From Oscillospiraceae bacterium (GTDB taxonomy: Bacteria; Bacillota; Clostridia; Oscillospirales; Ruminococcaceae): a stretch of 64,000 nt of DNA. The notes beneath the pieces were generated by a model. The model was not told the DNA's origin, did no database searches, and saw only the letters and a list, made by a program, of their open reading frames with translations. Shown here piece by piece: positions 42,604 through 51,435 of this stretch. The position numbers were made by a program, and so were the translations under genes. Location: NCBI GenBank assembly GCA_009777155.1, contig WRMK01000001.1, positions 38,905 through 102,904 of the forward strand, in the 5' to 3' direction. Each line of letters starts with the position of its first letter. Within the stretch, counting starts at the first letter, position 1.

Positions 42604-44130
42604 ATGAATTTTATTGAAAAAACCATCGCCGCCATATCGCCGACGGCGGCTTTAAAACGTGCTGTTAGTCGTGTCAAAACAGAAATAATCAACAGTGGCT
42701 ACAGCAATTACGGCGCATCGCACAGTAAAAAATCCCTTATAGGCTGGTATTCGCACGGCGGAAGTGCAAAAGAGGACATTAACGACAACCTGCAAACACT
42801 AAGGGAGCGGTCGCGGGATTTGTTTATGGGCGTGCCAATTGCCACCGCCGCCATCAAAACAATGCGAACAAATGTTGTCGGGTCGGGGTTAATCCTCAAA
42901 AGCCAAGTTGACAATGAGTATTTGAAACTATCAGAGGAGCAGGCGCAATCGTTAGAAACCGAGATAGAACGCGAGTTCGCGCTGTGGGCTGAGAGCGAAA
43001 ACTGCGACCTTGAACGGCTTGACAATTTCTTTGAGCTTCAACAACTATGTTTTTTGAATTGGCTGATGTCGGGCGATGTAATTGTGCTTTTGCCAACCAC
43101 AAAGCGGATTAACTCGCCTTATGATTTGCGTATACAGCTGATTGAAGCCGACCGTTTGAGTACGCCGATTGACAAGTCAAATGAGCCGCGTATTCATAGC
43201 GGCGTTGAAACAAATGCGGCAGGTGAGGTGCTTGCGTATTACATACAAAACAATCACCCGCTTTCAAGCGACAATACAAGTCAAGACAAGTGGCAACGGG
43301 TCAAGGCGTTCGGAGAAAAAACAGGACGGCGAAACGTCCTGCACATTATGAATCGTGAGCGAATCGGACAGCGGCGCGGTGTGCCTTTTCTCGCGCCGGT
43401 CATTGAGGCTGTTAAGCAATTGGGGCGATACACCGAGGCGGAGCTTGTCGCGGCGGTTGTCAGCGGAATGTTTGCTGTGTTCATCGAGAAAAGCGAAGAG
43501 GGCGGCGATGCACCTGCATTAGGCGAGGTTATACCCGAGAATGAGCAAGTAGACTCTATGGATATAAATTCAATCGAAATCGGCAACGGCTCTATCATTG
43601 ATTTAGCACCCGGCGAAAAAGCCAAAGACGTAAGCCCCGGCAGACCTAATTCTAATTTTGACGGCTTTGTCACAGCTGTAACCCGGCACATCGGCTGCGC
43701 GCTTGAAATCCCGCACGAAATTCTTATAAAAGAATTTACAAAGTCCTATTCGGCAAGCAGGGCGGCATTGTTGGAGTTTTGGAAGACTATAAAGATGTAC
43801 CGCAACTGGCTTTCAAATGATTTTTGTAAGCCGGTTTTTGAACAGTGGCTTGCTGAAGCCGTAGCGAAAGGGCGGGTACCTGCGCCGGGCTTTTTCACCG
43901 ACCCTGCAATCCGCAAGGCTTACAGCGGCTCTGAGTGGAACGGCCCGGCACAGGGTAGCCTAAACCCCGTGAACGATGTCAAAGCGGCAGAAATGCGAGT
44001 GCAAAACGGCTTTTCTACCCGCGATAAAGAAGCGCAGGAGTTGGCAGGGAGCGACTTCTATAAAAATATACCGCAACGCAAGCGCGAAGAAAATCTTATG
44101 AAGGAGGTGAGAGACATTGGACGAGAATAA
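42604..44130 (+). CDS. Portal protein, lambda gpB family
   Basis: 508 residues. GASHSKKSLIGWY, RERSRDLFMGVPIATAAI, TNVVGSGL and HIGCALEIPHEILIKEF are characteristic of lambda-family portals. AAGGAG precedes the ATG. The C-terminus overlaps the protease gene by 14 bases. Confidence 0.93.
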   Translation: MNFIEKTIAAISPTAALKRAVSRVKTEIINSGYSNYGASHSKKSLIGWYSHGGSAKEDINDNLQTLRERSRDLFMGVPIATAAIKTMRTNVVGSGLILKSQVDNEYLKLSEEQAQSLETEIEREFALWAESENCDLERLDNFFELQQLCFLNWLMSGDVIVLLPTTKRINSPYDLRIQLIEADRLSTPIDKSNEPRIHSGVETNAAGEVLAYYIQNNHPLSSDNTSQDKWQRVKAFGEKTGRRNVLHIMNRERIGQRRGVPFLAPVIEAVKQLGRYTEAELVAAVVSGMFAVFIEKSEEGGDAPALGEVIPENEQVDSMDINSIEIGNGSIIDLAPGEKAKDVSPGRPNSNFDGFVTAVTRHIGCALEIPHEILIKEFTKSYSASRAALLEFWKTIKMYRNWLSNDFCKPVFEQWLAEAVAKGRVPAPGFFTDPAIRKAYSGSEWNGPAQGSLNPVNDVKAAEMRVQNGFSTRDKEAQELAGSDFYKNIPQRKREENLMKEVRDIGRE

Positions 44131-45325
44131 CATGTACATTCCGTGCGATATGGTTTGGAATATAAGTCAAGTAAACAGCCAACTTACAGAAATTTATATA
44201 TACGACAATATCGCCAACAAGCAAAGCACCGATTTTTGGACCGGCAAAAAAGGCACAGAAATCACGCCGACACAGTTTAACGAGGATATAAACAAAGTCG
44301 TCACGCCGGAAATATGCGTACGGATTAACAGCGGCGGCGGTTCGGTCTTTGCGGCGGAAGCAATCAGGACGGCAATCCGAGAAAAACGTGCGAAAGGAAA
44401 AACCGTTACATGTAAAATCGACGGCTTTTGCGGGAGTGCGGCCGTGGGTATTTCTGCCGCCTGTGAAAAGACATCTATAGCGGCAAGCGGCTATCTGATG
44501 ATACACGACCCGTCTGTTTTTGTATACGGCTATTGCTCCGAAGCCGATTTTTCCAAGAACGCGGTTATGCTAAACAAAATCAAGAAAGGCTTAATCGCGG
44601 CTTACGTTGACAAAACATGCAAAACAGATGAGGAGCTATCCGCTTTAATGACCGCCGAAACATGGTACACAGGCGAGGAAGCCGTAGAAAACGGCTTTTG
44701 TGACGAATTGCTGTTTGAAGAACCTGATGAAAGTGACAGCCAAAACGCGCTTTCAAATTCAAGCAAAGCTCCCGAAAACATGAGCATATTCAACGCTTCT
44801 ATGTCTATGTACCGCAACATTCCGAAATCGTTATTAAATAGCCGCCGTGTAAACCTAAACGGCGGCATTTTTAATGAAGCAAGTCCGCCGGGAAGCGGCA
44901 ATCAAAATCCAATAAGCCAAGAAAGTCAAGAAAACCAAGAAAATCAAAAAGGAGTTGAAAACAGCATGGAAATTAAAACCGTAGAGGAATTAAGAGCGGC
45001 ACACCCCGAACTGACGGCGCAAATTGCGGCAGAAGCCACCGCCGCCGAACGCAAGCGCATACAGGACATTGAGAATGTCGCGCTTGCAGGATTCGAGGAA
45101 GTAATCAACAAGGCAAAGTTTGAAAGCCCTGTAGCGGCTTCCGAAGTGGCTCTGCAAATTATTGCCGAGCAAAAGAAACAAGGCACGAGCTATCTCGCCA
45201 AAGTAAGCGAGGACGTAGCGGACAGCGGCATAGGCTCTGTTGAATCGGGCGCGTATGAGGGTTTAAGTGACGAGAGTGACCCTTTTAGTGCGGCGATAGA
45301 CAAAGTTTTGCCGGAAACTAAATAA
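44117..45325 (+). CDS. ClpP-like prohead protease fused to scaffold
   Basis: 402 residues from TTG 44117 (after AAGGAGGTGAG). The ClpP-type catalytic centre is visible: Ser107 in GFCGSAAVG and His130 in LMIHDPS, with a later Asp. Residues 284-402 are a helical scaffold domain (from MEIKTVEELRAAHPELT). The arrangement equals lambda C with nested Nu3. The linker between both is Ser/Asn/Gln-rich. Confidence 0.9.
   Translation: MDENNMYIPCDMVWNISQVNSQLTEIYIYDNIANKQSTDFWTGKKGTEITPTQFNEDINKVVTPEICVRINSGGGSVFAAEAIRTAIREKRAKGKTVTCKIDGFCGSAAVGISAACEKTSIAASGYLMIHDPSVFVYGYCSEADFSKNAVMLNKIKKGLIAAYVDKTCKTDEELSALMTAETWYTGEEAVENGFCDELLFEEPDESDSQNALSNSSKAPENMSIFNASMSMYRNIPKSLLNSRRVNLNGGIFNEASPPGSGNQNPISQESQENQENQKGVENSMEIKTVEELRAAHPELTAQIAAEATAAERKRIQDIENVALAGFEEVINKAKFESPVAASEVALQIIAEQKKQGTSYLAKVSEDVADSGIGSVESGAYEGLSDESDPFSAAIDKVLPETK
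44966..45325 (+). CDS. Nested scaffold protein (internal start)
   Basis: In-frame internal ATG at 44966 with AAAAAGGAGTTGAAAACAGC before it gives a separate 119-residue scaffold identical to the protease C-terminus, as lambda Nu3 lies within C. The start falls exactly at the domain border, which supports real use. Evidence is ribosome site plus position only. Confidence 0.7.
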   Translation: MEIKTVEELRAAHPELTAQIAAEATAAERKRIQDIENVALAGFEEVINKAKFESPVAASEVALQIIAEQKKQGTSYLAKVSEDVADSGIGSVESGAYEGLSDESDPFSAAIDKVLPETK

Positions 45326-45344
45326 GAAAGGAAGGAGAAACATC

Positions 45345-45707
45345 ATGAACTTTACTACAGCAGGTAATCCGATTACAACCGCGGCAGTTTACGAACCGGA
45401 AAACTTTTTCGCAGGGGACTTCCCCATTAAAACCGATTATGGCAAAATCAAGAAAGATGCGGTTATACGCGCCCACGCGCCCGTTGTAAAAACAGCAAAC
45501 GGCATTGAGGAAGCCACGGCAAGCAACCTCGGCAATCTTATCGGTATAGCGGCAAGTGAACCTAATGGCGACGAGGTCGTCTATTACCTCACAGGCGAGT
45601 TTTTCACCGGAGCAATTGTTTTGCCGAGCGGCGTAACCGCCGAAGCGTTAAAGGACGCATTAAGAAAATTGAGCATATTTTTGAAGGAGGTAAGGACTAA
45701 TGCCTAA
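45345..45707 (+). CDS. Head decoration protein, lambda gpD family
   Basis: 120 residues with TAGNPITTAAVYEPE, GTLLG-like strand segments and EVVYYLTGEFFTGAIVLP. Such proteins trimerise on the mature capsid surface to stabilise it. AAGGAGAAAC precedes the ATG. It overlaps the capsid gene by eight bases. Confidence 0.88.
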   Translation: MNFTTAGNPITTAAVYEPENFFAGDFPIKTDYGKIKKDAVIRAHAPVVKTANGIEEATASNLGNLIGIAASEPNGDEVVYYLTGEFFTGAIVLPSGVTAEALKDALRKLSIFLKEVRTNA

Positions 45708-46758
45708 TAATATCAGCATTTACGAACCCCGCACAATGGACAAGTTAATAAGACGTTTGCCGCCTGTGCATACGTTTTTCAAGTCCACGTTTTTCAAGCG
45801 GGAAAAAACCTTTACAACCGAGCAGGTTGACGTTGACTTCAAAAAAGGCAACCGTGCGCTTGCGCCGTTTGTACACCCTAAAATGGGCGGCGAAACCATA
45901 GCAAACTCAGGCTATCAAACAAAAAGCTACAAACCGCCGCTTATTGCACCGAATAAGATTACAACGGCGGGCGATTTGGTGGCACGTCTGCCCGGTGAAA
46001 ACCTCTACAGCGGCAAAACCCCGGCAGAACGAGCAGTCGAGAAGATGGCAGATGACCTTACTGAACTGCGCGAAATGATATACCGCCGCGAAGAATGGGC
46101 TTGTGTGCAGGCGATATACACAGGCAAAATCCCCATCATCGGTAAAGGTCTTGGATATGACATAGATTTCAACTTCACAAACAAGGAAGTTGTTAAAACC
46201 AAGTGGAGTACGAAAGGTTCAAACCCGCTTGAAGACCTTAAAAGATGGCGCGAACAGGTACAAAAGAACGGTTTTATAAACTGCGATGTCTGCATTATGG
46301 CAAGCGATGTTGTTGAAGCTTTCAAGACCAACGAAAAGGTTATGAAAGTTCTCGACACAAAGTCTTATGACCTTGCCGTGTTGAAACCTCGCCAATTGCC
46401 GAACGGCGCGACTTATATCGGCACAATACAGGAGTTGGGGCTTGACATTTACACCTACAACGAGTGGTATCTCGACAACTGGAGCGACCCTGCAAAACCC
46501 GAGCAGAAGTCGCTCGTACCCAAAGGCACGGTCGCGCTTCTCTCGACGAGTGCAGAATACTCCATGTATTACGGCGCGATTACAATGTTGAGCGGCAATG
46601 GCGGCCCGAACGAAAACTTTGTCACAGTTGAAGGTTCACTTGTACCTAAAGTGTGGGTTAAGCACAACCCCGACCGCCGTTTTCTCGCGCTTAACAGCCG
46701 ACCGCTTCCTGTTCCGCATGAAGTTGACAGCTGGTTTATCGCTGAGGAAGTGGTTTAA
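45700..46758 (+). CDS. Major capsid protein, lambda gpE family
   Basis: 352 residues. FFKREKTFTTEQVDVDFKKG, PKMGGETIANSGYQTKSYKP and YNEWYLDNW are family blocks. With the gpD-like and GpA-type genes it shows a lambda-like head, quite unlike the capsid of cluster 1. It ends one base into the next gene. Confidence 0.93.
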   Translation: MPNNISIYEPRTMDKLIRRLPPVHTFFKSTFFKREKTFTTEQVDVDFKKGNRALAPFVHPKMGGETIANSGYQTKSYKPPLIAPNKITTAGDLVARLPGENLYSGKTPAERAVEKMADDLTELREMIYRREEWACVQAIYTGKIPIIGKGLGYDIDFNFTNKEVVKTKWSTKGSNPLEDLKRWREQVQKNGFINCDVCIMASDVVEAFKTNEKVMKVLDTKSYDLAVLKPRQLPNGATYIGTIQELGLDIYTYNEWYLDNWSDPAKPEQKSLVPKGTVALLSTSAEYSMYYGAITMLSGNGGPNENFVTVEGSLVPKVWVKHNPDRRFLALNSRPLPVPHEVDSWFIAEEVV

Positions 46759-47093
46759 TGGATTTTCAAGAACTTGTAAAGCGCGATATTAAAGCGGTTT
46801 TTCATAACGCAAAAGAACACGCACGAGTTATGAAAGTCGAATATAACGGGGAGAGCTATGAAATTCCCGTTATAATCGACAGCGAGGAAGCGCGAGACCG
46901 AAGGCGGCTTGCCAAAGACAACGGTGAGGGCATGTTTATTGCGGCGTTAACAGTCTATATATCGTTTTACGATTTGGGGATTGTGCCGCGAAAGGCGAGT
47001 GTAATCGTTATCGACTCTACCGCCTACACTATCGCAAAAGCCGCATTTGACGAGGGCGAAATAATACTCGAATTAGAGGTGCTTGACGAGTAA
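46758..47093 (+). CDS. Head-tail attachment-like protein
   Basis: 111 residues, beta-rich in the second half (ASVIVIDSTAYTIAKAAFDEG). Position after the capsid gene fits a head-completion protein (lambda FII/gpF-like). Family assignment is by order. Confidence 0.7.
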   Translation: MDFQELVKRDIKAVFHNAKEHARVMKVEYNGESYEIPVIIDSEEARDRRRLAKDNGEGMFIAALTVYISFYDLGIVPRKASVIVIDSTAYTIAKAAFDEGEIILELEVLDE

Positions 47094-47110
47094 GTTTCCA
47101 AGGAGGTCTA

Positions 47111-47680
47111 ATGATTGAAATTACCGAAAGGCAAATCGACCGAGTAAGTCTTATACTTGACGGCTTAAAGAACATGCCGGAGACGGCATTGGCGAACGTC
47201 ATAAACCGCGCGCTTACAACAGCCCGCTCCGAGTCCGACAAAGGGATTCGGCAGACATATTCAATCAGGCAAGCAGACCTCAAAAATAACCGCAACATAA
47301 GCGTGAAAAATGCAGGTAGGTCAGATGTGGAAGGCTCGCTCAGCTATGCAGGGAACTTGATACCGCTGATTAAATTCAACCCCGGGCTTGAGGGGTTGAC
47401 AAGGCGGCAAAAGGTTCAAGCAAGGCAATTAACACGCAATCCGCCGACCACTTTCAAAGATGCTTTTGTCGCCCGCATGAGCAACGGACATGTTGGGATT
47501 TTTGAGCGCAAGGGAAAAGAACGCTTCCCCATAAAAGAAATCATGGGTTCGTCAATTGCACACATGGTTGAAAATGACGACGTGTGGCCTGCGGTTGAAG
47601 CCGCCGCACAAGATACAATCGACAAAAGGGTCGAGCAGGAAATAACCCGCATTTTGAATGGTTATGGAGGTAGACGATGA
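47111..47680 (+). CDS. Minor tail protein Z-like
   Basis: 189 residues. N-terminal helix IDRVSLILDGLKNMPE, ALTTARSESDKGIRQTYSI and a C-terminal helix around NDDVWPAVEAAAQDTIDKRV are typical of prophage minor tail protein Z / gp13 proteins that link head and tail. AAGGAGG precedes the start. Confidence 0.8.
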   Translation: MIEITERQIDRVSLILDGLKNMPETALANVINRALTTARSESDKGIRQTYSIRQADLKNNRNISVKNAGRSDVEGSLSYAGNLIPLIKFNPGLEGLTRRQKVQARQLTRNPPTTFKDAFVARMSNGHVGIFERKGKERFPIKEIMGSSIAHMVENDDVWPAVEAAAQDTIDKRVEQEITRILNGYGGRR

Positions 47681-48297
47681 CGGTAAATGTCTTACTTGAT
47701 GGGCTGAAAAGTTTCATAGAAGAAAACACAAAGGATATAATTTTGCCTGTGAGACTTGTGAAAAACAAGACCACGCCCGAATATGAAAAGCGTAAGGGCG
47801 AGGACGTTACTCACCGTCCCCCGAAAGTCTACAAAATGCGCCTGCCCACCAAAGAAGCGGAGACAAACGAAATCCCGTATATACTTTTGCAATTTCTAAC
47901 CGGAAAAGACCAACAAAAGCCCGGCGAGCCGCCCGACAGTGAGTGCCATATACGCATTATTGTCGCGACCTATTCCGAGGACGGCAGCGAGGGCGCAGGG
48001 GATTTGCTTAATGTGCTTGTGCGAATACGCACGGCTTTATTAAAAGCAGGGGTTGTGGGAAATCAATTTTTGCTTCGCAAGCCGCTTGAGTACTATAGCA
48101 ATTTTACTTTTAATTTACTACGCAATCCAAGCGCAAAACCGCATAGGTTATAGCTTTTACGCTTGTCTATCGAATAATTAATAAGTAAAATTGCTATTGT
48201 ATACCCCGAAGATACCCACCCGTATTTCTTAGGGGAGCTTATGCTCGTCTTTGAAATGCCGGAAATAAAGCGGGAAGTTCCGCTTGATAATTTTTAA
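47677..48297 (+). pseudogene. Tail terminator/completion gene interrupted by palindromic element
   Basis: The N-terminal 138 residues are normal (start ATG 47677, overlap of four bases with the previous gene), ending in KPLEYY. A palindromic element then adds foreign codons and a stop at 48153. Directly after it (48199-48297) the original C-terminus is readable in the same frame: YPEDTHPYFLGELML and later MPEIKREVPLDNF, followed by TAA. Removing about 105 bases restores one frame. The tail terminator is therefore truncated by about 30 residues. Confidence 0.85.
48096..48196. mobile_element. Palindromic MITE-like element, copy 2
   Basis: 101 bp with ends TAGCAATTTTACTT and AAGTAAAATTGCTA, centre AAGCGCAAAACC ... 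related to the other copies. TA flanks the left side (48094-48095); the right side reads TT, perhaps a mutated duplication. It lies inside the tail terminator gene. Confidence 0.8.
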
Positions 48298-48323
48298 CTA
48301 AAAATACAAGGAGGGAATATATA

Positions 48324-48662
48324 ATGCCCGAAAAAAACGCAAAAAAGCCCCCGTTAAACGAACCGGAAAAAAATCCCCCGGCAACAGACGTTAAGAAAAC
48401 ACCCCCGGAAACGACTTTCGTCTATGTAGGCCCGAGCCTGCCGAACAGTATGCTGAAAAGCAATACCGTCTTAAAAGGCACACTTGCCGAAATCAAGGAG
48501 TATTACAAAGAACCGCTTACAACCTATCCTACGGCGGCAAAATTGATAGTACCTGTTTCAAAGTGCGCTGAGTATCGCAGTAAAGCGGCAAGCGGCGACA
48601 ACATTGTTTCGACATGGTATGCGGACGTAATTACCGCAATAAGGAAAGGAACGGAGGAATAA
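48324..48662 (+). CDS. Hypothetical tail-module protein
   Basis: 112 residues. A Pro/Lys-rich N-terminus (about 1-30) precedes a compact part with FVYVGPSLPNSMLKSNTVLKG. Such proteins are often encoded just before the sheath gene in contractile-tailed Firmicute prophages; the role is unknown. AAGGAGGG precedes the ATG. Confidence 0.65.
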   Translation: MPEKNAKKPPLNEPEKNPPATDVKKTPPETTFVYVGPSLPNSMLKSNTVLKGTLAEIKEYYKEPLTTYPTAAKLIVPVSKCAEYRSKAASGDNIVSTWYADVITAIRKGTEE

Positions 48663-48665
48663 AAT

Positions 48666-50213
48666 ATGGCATTTTATCATGGCGTAAGCACGCGGCAGAC
48701 CGAGACTTCAATTTCGACGCCCGTAAGAACCAGTAGCGGCGTTACATTTGCTGTAGGTACTGCTCCTGTGCATGTTGTCGATGTGGGCAATTCACGCGGC
48801 AAAAACGTAAACGAGCCTATCTACGGCGGGAATTACAACGAAGCCGCAAACACGCTCGGGTACGGTGAAAACTGGAAAAATTACACCCTTTGCGAAGTTA
48901 TGTACAGCCAATACCGATTGTACACAACCTCGCCTGTGATTTTTGTCAATGTGCTTGACCCGGCAGTGCATAGAAAAACAACGGCGGCGGCTTCCTTTGC
49001 TGTAAACAACAGGCGAGTGAAACTGCCTTTTGAAGCTTTAAAGGACACTGTTGCAATTGAAAACTACAAGGCAGGCGAGGACTTTGACAGCTTCTATGAC
49101 GGCTTTAATCTCGTTGTTGAACTTTTAGACAGCGGCGCGATTCCCGCGAGTGTAACAGAAATTTCGGTCAGTTTTGACGAGGTTGACCCCTCACAAGTTA
49201 CAAAAGCTGATATTATCGGTGGGTTTAATATTGCGACAAAAATGACAAGCGGTATTGAGCTTATCGAAATGGTCTTCCCGAAATACGGCATTATCCCCGA
49301 CATAATTATCTGCCCCGCATGGTCGCATGACTCGGAAGTGGCGGCGATTATGGGTGCGAAGGCGGCTTCGATTAACGACATCTTTGAGGCGAAGGCCTTG
49401 ATTGACGTTGACACAAGCATAGTTACCCACTATACCGATGTGCCTGAGTTCAAGCGGAAAAATAATATTTTTTCAAAAACCCAAGTCCTCTGCTTCCCCA
49501 TGTGCAGGTTAGGCGACAGGCTATTCCACTTATCTACGCAAATGGCAGGGGTTATGGCGCGAACCGACTCGGCGACTTACGACTGCCCTGCCGAGAGCCC
49601 GTCAAATAAGTCTTTGCAGATTGACAGCACGGTTTTGCAGGACGGCAGAGAGATATTCCTCGACCTCACACAAGCCAATTTCCTCAACTCAAACGGCATA
49701 ACGACAGCCCTTAACTTTATCGGCGGTTTTGTGCTGTGGGGGAATTATACCGCTTGTTACCCTGCTAACACCGACGTTAAAGACTATTTCCTTAATGTTT
49801 CGCGCATGTTCGGCTGGGTCTCGAAAGTTGCGATATTGTCGTCGTGGAACCGGGTTGACAAGAACATAAGCCGCCGCTTCATTGACAACATCGTGAACAG
49901 CCTTAATATCTGGCTGAACGGCTTAACAGCGGACGAGTTGATTTTAGGCGGACGGATAGAGTTTCGGGAAGAAGACAACCCTGTAACAAGCCTTATGAGC
50001 GGCAGGGTCAAGTTCAAAATATTCCTCACACCGCCAAGCCCGGCACAGGAAATCATGTATAGTAAATTAACTTGAAAGAAACACAAAAGAAATCGGCGCA
50101 AAATCTATTGCCTATGCGGTTTTGTGCCGAGAGATTTTAGTGTTTCTCAAGTTAATTTACTATACGATTTAGAGTATGATGTTTCGTACATCATATCGGC
50201 GTTGACGGAATAG
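48666..50213 (+). pseudogene. Tail sheath gene, C-terminus split off by palindromic element
   Basis: Contractile tail sheath of the P2 FI/Mu type: TSSGVTFAVGTAPVH at the start, IIPDIIICPAWSHDSEVAA in the middle and ELILGGRIEFREEDNP near the end. It should run to residue 480, but a 103-bp palindrome after codon 464 (ATG at 50055) replaces the last 16 residues with YSKLT and stop (ORF 48666-50075). The lost end, YDLEYDVSYIISALTE, is readable in frame at 50163-50213. The C-terminal arm of sheath proteins locks neighbouring subunits, so function is doubtful. Confidence 0.9.
50060..50162. mobile_element. Palindromic MITE-like element, copy 3
   Basis: 103 bp, ends TAGTAAATTAACTTG and CAAGTTAATTTACTA perfectly complementary, with TA on both sides (50058-50059 and 50163-50164). 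Excision of 105 bp leaves one TA and restores the sheath frame exactly, which shows it is an insertion. Confidence 0.9.
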
Positions 50214-50229
50214 GAAGGAGTGTAAAAAA

Positions 50230-50751
50230 ATGCGAGTTAACGAATCAATTATTAATTTTGCCGTGTACAGCGACAAAATAAACTTTTTAGGCATGGCAGA
50301 CGTGGAATTGCCCGAGTTGTCGAACATGACCGCGCAGATTTCGGGCGCAGGCATCGGCGGCGAATACGAGAGCGTGATAATGGGGCATTTGCAGGCGATG
50401 ACCTTAAAACTAAACTTTCGGACATTGACGAAAGAGGCGGTTGTACTCTATGAACAGCGCAATCATCAAATTGATTTGCGAGTTGCACAACAGGACAAAG
50501 ACACCGTTGCAGGGCAACCGCAAGTCACGGGTGTGAAGCACATTATGGTTGTACAACCTAAAAAACTGCACCCCGGAAAAGTCAACCCCGCATCGTCTGC
50601 GGACGCGTCCGGTGAATACGCTGTGACCTATTGGGCGACGTTCATTGACGGTAAAAAAGTCCTTGAAATCGACATCTTAAATTTCATCTTCTTCATCAAC
50701 GACACCGATTATTTAAGAGATGTTCGGCGAGTGTTAGGCAAGGATTCATAA
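50230..50751 (+). CDS. Tail tube protein, P2 FII family
   Basis: 173 residues with NFAVYSDKINFLGMADVELPELSNM at the N-terminus, LNFRTLTKEAVVLYEQRNHQ and DILNFIFFINDTDYLRDVR at the end. It forms the inner tube inside the sheath. AAGGAG precedes it. Confidence 0.9.
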   Translation: MRVNESIINFAVYSDKINFLGMADVELPELSNMTAQISGAGIGGEYESVIMGHLQAMTLKLNFRTLTKEAVVLYEQRNHQIDLRVAQQDKDTVAGQPQVTGVKHIMVVQPKKLHPGKVNPASSADASGEYAVTYWATFIDGKKVLEIDILNFIFFINDTDYLRDVRRVLGKDS

Positions 50752-50772
50752 AAAAATTATTGGAGGTTCAAA

Positions 50773-51141
50773 ATGCAACAAGATACTAAAAAGACTGCTC
50801 CCGACGCGAGAGCTACCGCAAATACCGCCGCAGAAAACACCGACAATCCCGGTGTATACTCGCACAAGTTTGACAAGCCTTTCGAGTATGAGGGCGAGAG
50901 CTATTCTGTCATTAATTTTAAGTTCAACAAGCTAACCGGTGAGGACTTATTGAACATCGAAAAAGAAATGCAGGATAGCGGCGAGTTTCTGCTTTCGCTC
51001 GAGACTTCAAGGGGATTTTTACACAGAATGGCAAGCAAGGCTTCCGGTGTCGGAAGCGACACGCTGAGGGCGTTACCCCTTAACGAGTTCAACAAAATCG
51101 CCAATGCAGGGCGACGTTTTTTATTAACATCGGGCTTCTGA
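50773..51141 (+). CDS. Tail assembly chaperone E (zero-frame product)
   Basis: 122 residues between tail tube and tape measure. An acidic start is followed by YEGESYSVINFKFNKLTGEDLLNIE, as in P2 gpE-type chaperones. The gene contains a -1 slippery site T-TTT-TTA (51117-51123) near its end, see the extended product. Confidence 0.85.
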   Translation: MQQDTKKTAPDARATANTAAENTDNPGVYSHKFDKPFEYEGESYSVINFKFNKLTGEDLLNIEKEMQDSGEFLLSLETSRGFLHRMASKASGVGSDTLRALPLNEFNKIANAGRRFLLTSGF

Positions 51142-51299
51142 AAAACCCTTGCGAGTGGTTGCGAAAAGAAGCCTTCCGCTTGTCGCGGGCGAGTTATACG
51201 GCGGTCACGTTTTGGCTATCGCTTACTTTGACCGAGCTCGATGAGTGGATTAGGGATATTAATGCGGCGATGAGTGAGGATGGCAAAAGGGCGGATTAA
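50773..51299 (+). CDS. Tail assembly chaperone E+E' (programmed -1 frameshift product)
   Basis: If ribosomes slip back one base at TTTTTTA (codons TTT TTA, 51118-51123) the reading continues to TAA 51297-51299 and adds about 58 residues: INIGLLKNPCEWLRKEAF, later LTELDEWIRDINAAMSED. The extension has no start codon of its own and a typical chaperone C-terminus. Phage P2 makes gpE and E+E' in the same way. The heptamer fits the XXXYYYZ rule exactly. Confidence 0.85.
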
Positions 51300-51302
51300 A
51301 AT

Positions 51303-51390
51303 CCCCCGACGTAAGAAAACTTTGCTTTAGCAAAGTTTTAATAGCCGCCAATCTTTTTCATAATTAAATGAAACTGAATGGGCGGCTATT
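51303..51390 (+). repeat. 88-bp double-hairpin repeat, copy 3
   Basis: Copy within the tail operon, between E' and the tape measure. Same hairpins as the copy at 3313; its end GGGCGGCTATTCGCCCTTTTG can also form a GGGCG/CGCCC stem with T-run. It could reduce transcription into the tape measure. Confidence 0.9.
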
Positions 51391-51435
51391 CGCCCTTTTG
51401 TATTCTAAAGCAATTCCGAAAGGGCGTGGGGAAAA

